Origin: Nymphaea colorata
Lineage: Eukaryota > Streptophyta > Magnoliopsida > Nymphaeales > Nymphaeaceae
NCBI RefSeq assembly: GCF_008831285.2
Contig: NC_045151.1
Location: 3,465,544 to 3,529,543, forward strand
DNA: 64,000 nucleotides
Direction: 5' to 3'
The first letter of the stretch is position 1, and every line of letters starts with the position of its first letter. Below are positions 36,124 to 47,912 of the stretch, in pieces. The notes under the pieces were generated by a model that saw only the letters and a list, made by a program, of their open reading frames with translations, searched no databases and was not told the origin of the DNA. The translations under genes were made by a program, and so were the position numbers.

Positions 36124-38068
36124 ATGGCCACACTTTCAGCTAAATGGACCAACGTTCTACTCTGCCTTGCGCTGCTGCTTCTCCTGTTACTCGGAGACGC
36201 TGATGCAGGCGGTGAAGGCTCCTGTGAGGAAGAAGAAGGCGACAGCTGTCGGAACAAGGACGAGGCGCTGAAGCTCCGGATAGGCGGCATCTTCCTCATC
36301 CTGGCAGCCGGCGCAGTTGGTGTCTGCATTCCCATTGTGGGCAAATCGTTTTCCCTTCTCTCTGCAGGGAGCAGCGGCTTCTTCGTCGTGAAGGCGTTCG
36401 CCGCCGGAGTCATTCTATCCACAGGCATGGTACACGTTCTTCCGGACGCCTTCGACAGCCTTGGCTCGCCGTGCCTGAAGGAGAATCCGTGGGCCAAGTT
36501 TCCCTTTGCCGGTTTCATCGCCATGATGGCAGCACTGGGAACGCTCATGTTGGAGACGGGCGCCATGAGTTACTACAAGAGGGTTGAGAGCAGAAGGGCC
36601 GCTCCGCCGGCCGCCATTAATGGAGGATCGGGTGCAGACCTTGAAGACAATGGAGCCGGAGGGGAGGTGCACGTTCACACACATGCCTCCCACAGTCACG
36701 CACATGGCCCTCACATTGGTGGCGCTGAATCTGAAACAATGCGCCATAGAATCATTTCTCAGGTTAGTTGCGGATCCCCAACATGACCTTGTTGTTTTTC
36801 ACGTAGACAGAGATTGATGCACCGCTAATTTGGTATCAGAAATTTTCTTTTGAATTGCTGAAACCAATTGCAAAGAAATGGATTGGATTCATTGGAAGAA
36901 ATTAAAACATGGGAGAGAAGGAAGTAGGGAAACGAAAGTGAATTATATTGGAACAAAATAGTTTAGGAAGAAAAATGTTGATTTTCAAACATGTTCGACT
37001 TTAGGTCATGAATTAAATATATACTAGAAGCGGTTTATCTGGATGCATGAATACTGAGATATTTTATATTTGATAATTATAGCAACACCTTATGATCTAC
37101 ATAAGGGTTTCGAAATTCTTATATGATGTGAAACTTAACTAGACATCTAAATCGAAGTATATATACAGGGTCTGCATAAAAAACAGTTTTAGAAGTTGAC
37201 TACAGAGAATTTGTCACTCCATACTCTCATGCTTAACTAAAGTTCAACTAATTCATGGAGCTGCACCTAGATTTGCATCTCTCTTGTTGTAGATACAAGT
37301 GGGTAGTTCATGAAAGTAGCAAGCACATAATGCCTCTCCGCTTCTTGCTATAGAAAAGATTTCTGCGGTACGAACATTCAGAAATCAACAGGGATGGCTA
37401 ATGAAGATTCCAATGTGATCTCCTTTGTCAGGTGTTAGAATTGGGCATCATCGTTCACTCTGTGATCATCGGGATCGCCATGGGGGCTTCTGAAAGTCCG
37501 TGCACCATCAAACCTCTAATGGCTGCCCTGAGTTTTCATCAATTCTTTGAAGGAATGGGTCTTGGTGGATGCATAGTTCAGGCAAGCTTTACAAGTACCT
37601 TGTTATAAAATATCTGCATAGTGATTTCGTAGGCAAAGGATTTAGATGTTCTTGTTGAATGGCTTTTCTCTTTTACTCATGGGGCACGGTGCTTTTCTTC
37701 ATCCCATTTTCCATACGATCACCAAGAGAAAATTATATATATATGATTTGTGAATTTCTCTGTCTCAGTTTTAGACACAAATCTTCTGGCCTATAACAAA
37801 GACACTTATCTGGTGCATTGCATTAGGCCATGCATCAAGTGGATATGATGGGACGAAGCTCAAGATGACCAGCTCTCTCTCTCTCTCTCTGTGTATATAG
37901 AGTGAGAGAGAGAAAGAGAAAGAGAAAGAGAAGGAGAAAGAGAGGAATTGAAATAGTCTGGATATATTTGTTTGCAACAACCAATTTGTTTGGCCATGGT
38001 GTTTACCGATGGAAGGCACTTTTTGAGGTGAGTTTTAATGACATAAAATCACCATCCGGCTGTGTAGG

Positions 38069-38106
<38 letters not shown>

Positions 38107-39231
38107 ATAGCGAGAAAGAGAGAGAAGAAGAAGTAGATGCTGTCATGTGCCGGATGGCTTAAATTTAAAATTCTTGTCGCTACAGATACCATAAATCATT
38201 GCTAAGGTCATGATAAATGGCTGCTGCATATTCACGATGTCTAATGTGAATTTATTGACTTTTTTTGGTGATATTTTTTTTTTATTTTAACTGTCAGGCA
38301 ACATCTGAGCATTGATTTATGGTTTATTTATACTACCCATGAAAAAAAATATACTAGGTAAAATATTCAATATCTGCCAGACAATGTCTCCCTTTTTTTA
38401 TGTTCTAAGACAACGAAACCTATGAGAAAGCAAAGACCTGCCAACCTTGACTAGCACATCATTCAAATGCTTGGACCCGAGTATTGCTAAAATGACTAAA
38501 ATGCCCTAACAACGAAGAGGTTACCCAGAATCACCTTTGGAAAAGACGAAAAAGCCCCACGTGAGGGTGTTGTAAGGAGTTGACGACCGTCAATAACACT
38601 CTTTCTCGAGTCCTTCAAAGACTTGTCAAGCCGTTGTAAGGTCATCAGCCTTATATTCATCTTCCCAATTCTAGTTTTTCTATAAAAGATAGGAGCAGAC
38701 ATAGAGTCCTCGCTGTGAACTGCAGATAAAAGATAGGAGCAGTTGTGGGCACCATAATAGAACTACTATTAGGAAGCATTTAATCATGTAGAATGAAAAT
38801 TTCAAAGTGAGATTTTAGAGAAATCACTATTGTGATGCATCTTATACAGGCAAAGATATTAATTTGATCGTTTATCAACTGACAGATTCTAAAGAAGTCA
38901 TACATCATGAATTTCAATTGCTTTCACAATGTTGTTGCTTATCAGCTGTACTTGCATTAGGACTGGCATATAGTTGCTCCTTGGTTTGCAATCTTTTTAG
39001 TTAGAACAATAAGAATGTGAAATGCTGTTTGTTAACATAAAAATCCTTTCACCTTTTCTTCCTACATTTTTTCTTCTTTTGGATAGAAAGAAAACAGGGA
39101 AACATAGATACCTGTCCTTTTGTGACATCTTTAGGGGAGGTAGGTGGAGAGAAATGATCCACAGATTGCAAAATGCATTGACAAAATTGGGTGACAAGCT
39201 TGGATGTTGTAATTGGGTGAGTCTTTTAGTG

Positions 39232-39266
<35 letters not shown>

Positions 39267-42093
39267 CCGACAAGACTAAAAGTCTAGCTAAGCCCACAAG
39301 ATGTGGGCTGAGACAAAACCAACATTGCCAATACAAGAGAGTGAGTAGAAAGAAAAGAAGGCATATGGCTCGCATTGGAAAAGCTATATGAAGAGTTACT
39401 TGCGTGTACAAAAAATCAAAAGACCAAAAAAGACAATTCTTTATGAAAAATCCTCAAAATACCTGTACTCCACCCTTATTTTTTTTCTGGTGCATATCTA
39501 TTGCATGCACCCCTCCCCCTGGTGCATGCAACTCACTCTCGTTGTGCTTAAGCACATCTTGGGCAGCAGCCTGGAATATTATCAAATGACATGTGCAATT
39601 GCTAACAGTATTTGAAAGCCAAAACCCATGCCTTACAAATGTGAGAGCAAGACGTGGTTTGGATCAACTGAAGGTGGGCAGACTGGCCAAGTATACGAAT
39701 TTGGTATTTTACTCAAAAGTTGGCAAAGAAGTTGACGTGATTCAAATTCCTATTTAGCGAAGGTAAAGTAGCTCGATGTGTCTTTCATAGAAGTATGATA
39801 GCTGCTCTCGTATGCCACAAAATATTTGGCTGCTGGGAGCACATGGAGTTGGCAGGGAATGGTTGCTTTCTGTGACTATTGAGGCAATGGACGTTCCAGG
39901 TGATAAACTTCATGCCAAAAATATACTAGAACGAGAGAAGAGGTGTTTGTTTGGTCGAGCAGGGGTAGAAAGAGAAACAAACTTAACTTGATGTTGATAA
40001 AGCGACAAGATTTTGGCTAATGTCTGAGGGGTACTAGCTATATAATTTTAATTTTTAAGGGACACCTATATGTAAACAAGAAAAGCTGCCATGAAGTTTT
40101 AATACGAAAACAAACACTTTTGATAGGTCTATGTGTGCAATTCCTACACCATGCCCACACCTAGCTCTGCCCCTGTCATGAAGAATTGAGCCAGTAAAAG
40201 AGATAGTGAACTCAATGATTGAGGAAAGGTGGGTGTTAATAAGGTGGCAATATAAGAATTGAGCCAGTAAAAGAGATAGTGAACTCAATGATTGAGGAAA
40301 GGTGGGTGTTAGTAAGGTGGCAATATATGCTGCAGCTTGAGAGATGGAGGCTGCCAAAGTGGAAAAAAAACTCGTTGAATAGAGAGATAGGAGAGGTGGG
40401 GGGAAATAGTGGGGATAATAAAAAAATATAAGGAAAGGGGAAAGATACAAAGCAGGAAATTATGCAATGAAATATTGGGAGGAGTGATGATGAAACAATG
40501 AACACAAAGTAGAATTTAGTTTTAAAACACAAGGAGATGAAACAGCAAACACAAAGTACAACTTAGTTTTACAATACTAATGGCTGTTTGGTAATAGTAA
40601 CATACTGTTACAGTCCCATGAATATGCCCCAAAAAATAATGTAGTTTCATTAAATTCTGTAACAAATGTTCATGAATCTGCCCCATTTTTGAGGCAGATT
40701 CATGGTCAATAACATTGTCTTTCTGTTGCCAAACGGCCCCTAAAGTTACTAGCTCAATCAAGGTGGATGAGTTTTTGTTTTCCAAGGCATTTCATTATCT
40801 TGAGCATGGAAGGAGTAGAGAATACTTGGCAGGTCAAATAATGTCATGTTTTATTCATCCCTTACTATGTCTAATATGTGCATGCATGAATATTACCGTA
40901 TGGATTTTCACCCAAATGTCTCCTTTGAGGAAAAAATGAAACATCTTAAATGTTGTTGTTAGACCTATTGAAACAGATGTATATTTTCATGCATGTTTGA
41001 AAATAAAAAAATAAGAAAACTAATTTTCTTTTCTGGGTGAGCGAAAGGTATTAATCCCACCACTCAAAAAAAACCCGAAGGCCCCCTCATTCCCCCTGCC
41101 TTCAGGGTTCTGAGCTGCGTTGGTGTCAACGATAGCAACGGTACACCATTCAATTTGGATGTCGCACCCTACCACCTGAAGAGACACAGGAACATAGCGC
41201 CTACGGAAATCGAACTAGAGACATGTCTTTATACAAACCCCTAGGTCGACCAACTATGCTATGCCCCTTGAGGCAAACTAATTTTCTTTTGTTCCTAGCT
41301 CTTCATACATAAAGATTTTTTTTTTAATTAATGGTTTATATTTCTTGGCCATATACATCAAAAAACCATAAAGTTTTTTCATATCACACCTTCCAATCAT
41401 AGAAATAAATCACAAAGACCATGTTTCGTTTCTTGTAAGAGAAATGAAATCGAGTAATTGCAAAATAACTAGACATAAAAACAACCAATAGTCATCAAAT
41501 CAAGTAATTTGTTGGGTTGGGTTGAGTTCTACCATGTACTATCTGCCTTACTCTAAAGCCTTCAAGTTGTTAAAGATTCAAAAAAGAAATTCACAGACAT
41601 AGTGTAGGATCCAACATATATAACATAGGTTGTAAATTTCAAAATATATAATAATGAGGAGAATCAAGAGCACAATTAATTAAAATGGTGGCATACAATG
41701 TCACCGATAATGGCTTAACTCATCATCATATTATCTATTTCTAGTGAATTCCGGCAAATTGCTCAAAGAAACTCTATTGATGGACAGGCAAGGTTCAAGT
41801 TCAGCTCTTCGGCTTTGATGGTCCTTTTCTTCTCGCTTACTACTCCAATTGGAATAGCAGTGGGCATAGGGATATCATCTACATACAATGAGGGCAGTGT
41901 GACCACGCTCATTGTCCAAGGTTGCTTCAATGCAGCATCTGCTGGAATACTCATCTACATGTCTTTGGTTGATCTCCTCGCTGCCGATTTTTCCACCCCT
42001 ATGATGCAGAGCAGCGTCAAGCTTCAGATCATCACCAACATCTTCCTCCTCCTTGGCGTTGGCCTCATGTCTCTCATTGCTAAATGGAACTGA
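36124..42093 (+). CDS. ZIP: ZIP family zinc/iron transporter, 3 exons, 364 aa
   Basis: Exons 36124-36762, 37432-37581 and 41788-42093, all phase 0. Likely a divalent-metal (Zn, possibly Fe) importer of the plasma or an internal membrane. Residues 1-28 form a signal peptide ([17 protein letters not shown]). Membrane segments include 52-74 ([17 protein letters not shown]) and 85-105 ([20 protein letters not shown], His104). A cytosolic variable loop has a His cluster at 183-197 ([15 protein letters not shown]). Exon 2 holds the ZIP signature: [10 protein letters not shown] with His222, and FHQFFEG with His249 and Glu253, the transport-site residues. Exon 3 supplies the last three helices ([37 protein letters not shown] end). 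Length is normal for the plant family. Intron 2 has a GC donor (CAG|GCAAGC), chosen because the homologous protein junction is GGCI.Q|A. The promoter ZDRE predicts induction by zinc deficiency. The exact paralogue (ZIP1-, ZIP3- or IRT-type) is not resolved. Confidence 0.93.
36763..37431 (+). other. ZIP intron 1
   Basis: GT-AG intron (GTTAGT...TTTGTCAG) of 669 bp. No repeats or coding sequence were seen. Confidence 0.85.
40181..40326. repeat. 73-bp tandem duplication in ZIP intron 2
   Basis: 40181-40253 is repeated as 40254-40326 with one mismatch (GTTAATAAGG versus GTTAGTAAGG). The near-identity indicates a recent duplication. Further on, 40488-40575 carries a weaker direct repeat built on GATGAAACA..GAACACAAAGTA. 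Confidence 0.9.
40581..40741. mobile_element. Short MITE with internal hairpin in ZIP intron 2
   Basis: The left end ATGGCTGTTTGGTAATAG and the right end, which in reverse complement reads GGGGCCGTTTGGCAACAG, are imperfect inverted repeats of the GGCCGTTTGG type common in plant MITEs. Inside, CATGAATCTGCC and GGCAGATTCATG (about 40670-40706) form a perfect 12-bp stem. The length of about 160 bp excludes coding capacity. Target duplication is unclear. Confidence 0.55.
41033..41274 (-). mobile_element. tRNA-derived SINE with 16-bp target duplications
   Basis: Read on the minus strand it starts GCCTCAAGGGGC and carries a perfect pol III box A, TAGCATAGTTGG (41250-41261). A box-B match, AGTTCGATTTCC (41205-41216), follows 33 bases downstream. 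This is normal tRNA-like spacing. It ends after a TGAGTGGTGGGATTAATACC segment at CTCACCCAG. The flanks AAACTAATTTTCTTTT at 41017-41032 and 41275-41290 are identical 16-base target-site duplications, which fix both ends. A 242-bp body plus perfect duplications indicates retroposition by LINE machinery into the ZIP intron, antisense to the gene. Confidence 0.85.
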
Positions 42094-42393
42094 AAGAAGG
42101 GCCTATGAAAGGGAAGCCAAAGGTCACTGTTGACACCGTCCTTTAGCGGAAAGGACTAGTTGTGCTTTGAAATTGACCACATTGTTTTTCTCTAAGTCAC
42201 ATTTGTGTTGCTTCCTTGTTCTGGTTGTGGAATTGCAAGAGTGAATCAAATGGTCCTACACAAATGCCTATGACCCACTTTGGTCATTATGGGGTTTCTT
42301 TTTAAATTATCAAGTGTTATTTTTCTTTTGGTTTTGGGTGTGTGTATTTTGAAATTGAAAATGTTGTACTCGTCTCATTGATGTTCTTTCACT

Positions 42394-42399
42394 AATAAA
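42394..42399 (+). terminator. ZIP polyadenylation signal
   Basis: AATAAA, 301 bases after the stop codon. It is the first canonical signal in the 3' flank. Confidence 0.55.
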
Positions 42400-42769
42400 A
42401 GACAACTTTTTTGTAGATAAATTTTGTAATCTATGATAATTAATTAATATGTGGAAGTTACATGAACAAAATAAATGTTTCGGTTTCTGCCACAACGATC
42501 TAACTAGTTATTAGGTGAACTCTAGAACCAAGAACTTGTTCTTGATAGATAGACAAATGTTTGGGATCGATTACTATATTCGTACATTGAATAACGAAGA
42601 GAACATGTCTTGTACGTGCCTACAAAAAATAAGAAAGTTTTTGTGCTCATAAGTTTGTTGTTGTCATGGTCCAAGTTTTTTACCGGCAACCACAACAATC
42701 TTAGCCTAAGCGTGATGATCACAATGATAAAGCATGTTGACTATAACCATTGAGGAGCAGAAAGGTGCC

Positions 42770-42945
42770 CTTCGCAAACTTGTTACAGAAATTTTTTGTA
42801 ACGCACAAATTGCGTTACTAAAAGTAAACCACATAGCTGCATTGCTAAGCTTGTTACTGAAAGGTCCGTTACAAATTCTTTTTCCCACGAAGAAGGTTAT
42901 GCGTTACTGTTCCGTTTTGGTAACGCAAAAAATGCGTTAGAGATT
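42770..42945. repeat. Cluster of GTAACGC / GCGTTAC words
   Basis: Within 175 bp the words GTTAC, GTAACGCA and TGCGTTAC occur repeatedly on both strands, including a perfect palindrome with 8-bp arms (GTAACGCA-CAAAT-TGCGTTAC, about 42799-42819). Such arrays are typical of transposase-binding subterminal regions of DNA transposons. No terminus was identified. Confidence 0.5.
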
Positions 42946-43199
42946 ATGTGCATTCCATTATACAGCCCCTTGCCTCCTAACACCAACCTCTTACATTTAC
43001 AGGAAAACAACTTACACATCAAGAAAAACATAATAAAGCACCCCATACAGTGGAGTTAGGACCAACTGCAGCTTTCAGAAATAAGAATGCATCTCTTACT
43101 ACCCATGAAGGGAATCCGGTACAAATCTTGTGAAGGTTTCAACAGCAACAAATCAATCGGTCACTATTCACCTTTCTCAGTTCTAGGAATTGTTCAGGC
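42946..43199. other. No gene seen
   Basis: AT-rich flank between the repeat cluster and the LINE-like relic. Nothing could be supported. Confidence 0.5.
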
Positions 43200-44215
43200 T
43201 AAGCAATAAGTTTCAACTTACCACATCCTCAGCACTCTTCTTCTCGTTATTTGAGTAATCGTCATTCGGAATAGACATTCCGATATCCTCTTTCCATGAC
43301 TCGTTCCCTCAACATCCACAGTAGTGAAACCCTTCACGTCCATGATCAGGACCTGCTGGGGAGATGATCCATCAACACCATTGTCCTCTTCAACATCCAA
43401 CATGCCAAATCTATTGCCTAAAACCTGATTAACTTAAACACCCCTTCCTGGTCCGAGGTTTCCACTGGGAAATCTAACCGTTCATCTGTTCTTTTGACTT
43501 TCTGTTCCCCAATCACATAGGGGTGATTCTTAAATGCAGCAGAAATATGTGAAGTAGAGCCACAAACTCATATAAACAAATCTTACCCTTATATTTAAGA
43601 TTTTGGTCAAGAACAATATCTGCATCAACAATACTTATACAAGCAAACCTGATGGGAACAAAGTCTAAGAGCGCAGAAACTAAAAATTTGTGCATAACTG
43701 TACCTCGCACGAGGTTTCATGAAAAAAATCTACATCCAACAGCATGATCATTGTCATTCTTGCGAAGTCTAAGAAGACCATTCTGTTCCAAAGTTTCATA
43801 GGCAACTAACTATGGAAGCCTAATCCAGGTGGGGACATGTGCTCTCCCTTCGATCTTCATTGGCATTGCAGTATGCCGGCAGCTAGCCGCTAGGTATTGC
43901 CCACCAACCCTCTGTCGACCTTCTTGAAGCACAGCCTCCATGTCTTCTTCTCAAAAAAGCCAACTAAGAAACATCTCATGAGGGAGAATCGTGAACTTCA
44001 TATGCCTCATCTAATTCTATTGATCTTTCAAATCCCTAAGCACCACCGATAAATCAAGATTGGGTCGAGGACCTCCTCCTGAAAGGACCAACCACCTAAA
44101 GGAAAGCATCATTTTTCTCCCTGACAATGCCTTCTGACCATTCAAGTCTTGAATCACAAGATCGGGGAATTTAAATCCACCTCCTTCCACTCCTGATCGT
44201 CCTGAAGCCATTATA
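43200..44215 (-). pseudogene. LINE (L1-type) ORF1-like relic
   Basis: Minus-strand reading in shifting frames gives MASGRSGVEGGGFKFPDLV at the start (44211). Then come GGQYLAAS, PMKIEGRAHVPTWIRLP, and FACISIVDADIVLDQNLKYKG followed by CLYEFVALLHI. The series GGQYLA, (V)PTWIRLP and FACI.V.AD follows the order of the DUF4283 and adjoining zinc-knuckle region of plant L1 ORF1 proteins. Many stops and frameshifts show it is dead. No ORF2 reverse transcriptase was recognised downstream. Confidence 0.5.
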
Positions 44216-45206
44216 TGTGTGAAACTAAGATATTTGATTTACCAAGTCAAAAAACAGAGCTATAGTGATTTATTTTTTGTTGTTTGATTGGAGTGCGATG
44301 TATCCTTATGCTAGTAATGTGCACATTACTAATGTATGAAGCGCAAGTGTTCACTCAACATTGGCACAAGATAGAGCTCTGATGAATAAATTACTGAAGC
44401 AACTTCAACTATTGTTGTTGTTCTTTATTGCAGAGTAGTTGCTACTTGTGTTGGCCGTAATTTTTTAATAAATACACTGCAACAAAACCTTTAACATGCT
44501 TCAACGGTGCGCAAAAACCTAGGTCTATAGCCTATTTCATATATATAAGACAATAAAATGGGGGAATCAATGCAAGTATCTTCCAATTTCATTATGTTAT
44601 ATAATATCTCATTTATGATATCTCAAAGGCAGTATTCATCATGGATTTGAAATATCCACATATTACTCCTTTCTGTTTTTTGCTTAGTTTGGTGCAGATT
44701 GAACAGGGTGCCCTAATGATAGAATGTCCACTGACGGATACGTTAGAATGATTGCAAAAACTATCATATAATGGAAATCCATGAAGCAGCAAACATATTC
44801 TAAGTCAACCAACCATGGAGGCAAAATAAATTATCAGTAGTCTTGCCAACTCAGTCTTCCATGCACGCAGCAAGAGCAGAAAAATCACTTTGTGAGAGAG
44901 AAGGTAGCCAGAAATCAACTTGAGATCAAACACACCCAATCAAAAAAACTATTTGGTGATATATTTGCAAAACCTTACGCTGCTAGGACTAAGATTGTGT
45001 TCTCTTGGATAATGTTTGAGTACATGGAATACCCGAGCATTAGAATGTTCAGTATTTAACAGCTGGTGGCTTTCAGGTGGACCCAAAGTTATAGGTCTCA
45101 TGTACGCCATGTGATGACAAACTTTTTGTTCCGGACCTTTTAATTTCATGTTTGCTTATGCATATAACTAAACTTCCACCTATTTATAAGATGCAATATT
45201 TTGTAA
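44216..45206. other. No gene seen
   Basis: AT-rich sequence with no supportable exon on either strand. Confidence 0.5.
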
Positions 45207-45425
45207 TTGGCCATGGGCTTGAACCCCTCTTCCTTATCTATCATCTCTGACAGCCTCGTCATTGCCATTCTGCTCCCCCCATTTGCTTTTTTCATGGAGA
45301 GGAGCAAGAGGTTGTCGAAGTTAACCCAGCGGCTACTAACCAAATTTTTCTTGATTGCAGTTGGTGGTGTCACAGTATTTCAATTACTTTTGTTGATGGC
45401 TTCAAGAAACTTACTATGTTATTGA
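45207..45425 (+). pseudogene. WAT1-related (MtN21/EamA) exon fragment
   Basis: The frame reads SLVIAILLPPFAFFMERSK, then LTQRLLTKFFLIAVGG. This resembles the second and third membrane segments of WAT1-related transporters (pattern L.P.AFF.ERK.RPKLT...F...LLG). The upstream segment that should contain the first helix and the downstream EamA helices were not found, and the frame ends in TGATTTTGA soon after. It is best read as a stranded exon or gene relic, not a working gene. Confidence 0.5.
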
Positions 45426-47042
45426 TTTTGAGCATAGACATAAATAACTTTTCAGAATTTTAAACAACTAGGTTTTTTTCGGATATAATACTGCGAGTTT
45501 GAAAAAATGAACAAATTAAGGTAAACTTTTAAAAATTAATAAAAAAACTAAAATAAGGAAAAATAAAAAATAAGTAAGCAACTAATAATGTAAACATCAA
45601 AAGATAAGTAAATTTGCAACAAATAAAAACTAAAAATGAAAAAAACTGTTTGGCATTAAAAAATGAAAGTGAAAAAAAATTGAAAAAATGCGTTAAAATT
45701 TCTTAATATTTTTTTCAAAAAAATGCAGCTTTTAATGTTTTAAACAGCAATTTAATTTATGACGCTTTTTTCGCAATTTTTTTCGAAAAAAGGCTTCTTT
45801 TGTGGCTATGTAATTTTGAGTACTTACCTTAGAGGGATTCTCGAAACGTAGAGAAGTGGACGATGATGAAGGTGGAGGCCAATGATCAGAGCCTCCTTCC
45901 ACACCCGTGCATGAAATTTGAATTAAAGTTACACCTTTACAGTGGAATACAACATATACAAATGTTTCTTCAAAGAGTTAATTAAATGGCATTGCAATTG
46001 ATGTGGAGTTTGAATTGATGGAGTCTGTTGAAAGAGATCTGGTTGAGTTGTATTCCTCAAATCAAGAAGAATCAATTGAAGATAGATGGAAACAAGGGAG
46101 GCCAGCAACGCGCATGGATATGGAGATCGGTTTAAAGAAGAAACAATTTAAACTATTGTTATTATCAAGATCATAAAATATCGGATCTTGATAGACCTGG
46201 CTAAACTTCCGATTGAGAGATGTATCTCCTCTCTTTTATGCATGCGATAGAGCTAGCAGCATGTAAAAATCTTGTAATGAGGAAATGAAAATATAGTGAA
46301 GGAGACCCTTATCATGGATATATGTCAAGCTTGATCGAACCACATATCCTGTTACGTCTCTCTCTTTTCCATTGTTTCACTTAACCTTTACGCACAGTAC
46401 TGTATTTTTCTTTCTCCCTTCTAATTCGTAGCTGTGTGTTGGTTTGTTTTCTCTGTAATTGGAGTAAGATTTTTTTATTACATGGCATAACACTCTGTTG
46501 GCATTTCATTTTTTTGCGGTTGGTTTCCTCTTAGTTTGGTTGTTGTGAAGTTCTTTTGAGTTCTTTGGAAATAACAAATACACATGAAGCATAGGTATGC
46601 CAGTTTAGGTGACGGACCCATGCCGACATGGGTTTGGGTATGCTGCGTATGGGCTTGGAGCCTTGGACACGTACCGGACGCACCGTGTTGGGTGCAGTCA
46701 ATGCACCCGAGCCCGTATCAGACCAAATCTGGACTCAGTCAGCTTTAACTGAGTCCATCCAGTCTAAGAATTGGGATTTTTTTTTTTCTACCGTATTCAG
46801 TCTAAGCAGTGACCAGGTCCGATATCTGGGGACAGGTAAGTTGATTGAAATGAAAAATGGTGCATTTTGGTTTTCTTTAGGATCTTCATTAATGTAATTT
46901 TCTTTCTTACTTCATATACATATATATATATATAATGTGTGTAAGTGTACAGTCATATCTCCGTACCTATGACTTTTGGACTTGGTCTGTTGAATTTGGT
47001 TTGAGACTGCACCAGCACCCAAACAACCAACACATTTATCCC
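45426..47042. other. No gene seen
   Basis: Very AT-rich between 45450 and 45800. Around 46590-46760 there is a GC-richer stretch (GCACCGTGTTGGGTGCAG, GCACCCGAGCCCG) with transposon-edge appearance similar in theme to the insert in the BTB intron. No exon was found. Confidence 0.5.
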
Positions 47043-47452
47043 AAGGGTTGCAATATATCCCATTTGAATAGGATATCAGATCAAATTGATCACAAAAAAT
47101 GGGATATGGAAAAAAATTTAATATTCAATTAAGAAATCAGATCGAATTCAGATTTACGAAATAACATCCGATCGGATTCAGATATACATAAATATTCAAT
47201 CTGATGTATATTCTGATTCGGATCAGATTTATTTTTAGATAACTATGTTAATGCTCTTACGTTTTCAAAATTGGCAAAATTAGGTTCAAAATTTGGATTC
47301 GGATATGAATATAAAAATCGGATTTGGATCGGATTTGAAATGTGAAAGCAAGTTTTTGGATCAGATTCAAATATGACACTTTTATTTATTCCTATTCAAG
47401 TCTGAATTCGAATACGAATATATGTGAATATCCGAAGGTTGACATCGCTATT
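47043..47452. repeat. Dispersed repeat family A, copy 2
   Basis: Begins AGGGTTGCAATATATCCC and ends GAATATCCGAAGGTTGACATC. The interior is packed with GGATTCAGAT / GGATCGGATTT variants in the same order as at 27010-27395 (for example GGTTCAAAATTTGGA.T.GGAT in both). Confidence 0.65.
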
Positions 47453-47573
47453 TATCCTCATCCCTATGACCTAGGAAACTATCGGTACTGTCCTTGTCTT
47501 TTTTGCTAGTTTCCCCTTCATTTGGCCGTTCCGGAGTTTTTCAAGTTCTTTGAGAGCTATCACCTGTCCTTTT

Positions 47574-47576
<3 letters not shown>

Positions 47577-47616
<40 letters not shown>
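47577..47616. repeat. (TA)n microsatellite
   Basis: Uninterrupted TA tract. Confidence 0.95.
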
Positions 47617-47619
<3 letters not shown>

Positions 47620-47912
47620 TCGTCCGACACCCATACGAAACCAGTAGTTGGAAATTAAATCTCAAATACAGGACCCGAATTTAGCAAATAGTTAAAATCG
47701 ATCACTTCTTTTGGTTGCTAATCAGTAACAAGGATTATACGATCGCATTACTGACTAACGAATTTCAGTGTGGATTGAGGCTAATCAGCTGTTTGATTTG
47801 AGAATATAGAGTCATGTGATTGGTGAGTGGTTCGAGCACTTCATCAAATTAGACCTTCCCAGCGAAGATTCGATTAGCTGAAGCATGACGTATGGATAAA
47901 GGGACGGCCGAT

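Larger units (their letters stand above)
37582..41787 (+). other. ZIP intron 2 (GC-AG, repeat-filled, 4.2 kb)
   Basis: Begins GCAAGC and ends GATGGACAG. It contains (CT)n and (GA)n tracts at 37874-37945, (TA)n at 38071-38104, a copy of a dispersed repeat near 38140-38330, (AC)n(AT)n at 39231-39264, a 73-bp tandem duplication, a MITE and a SINE (the last three listed separately). No extra exon fits: joining exon 2 directly to exon 3 gives the full conserved protein. Confidence 0.8.

Noticed and set aside
36415-36747. Minus-strand frame opposite ZIP exon 1
   Set aside because: Shadow of the GC-rich ZIP coding exon.
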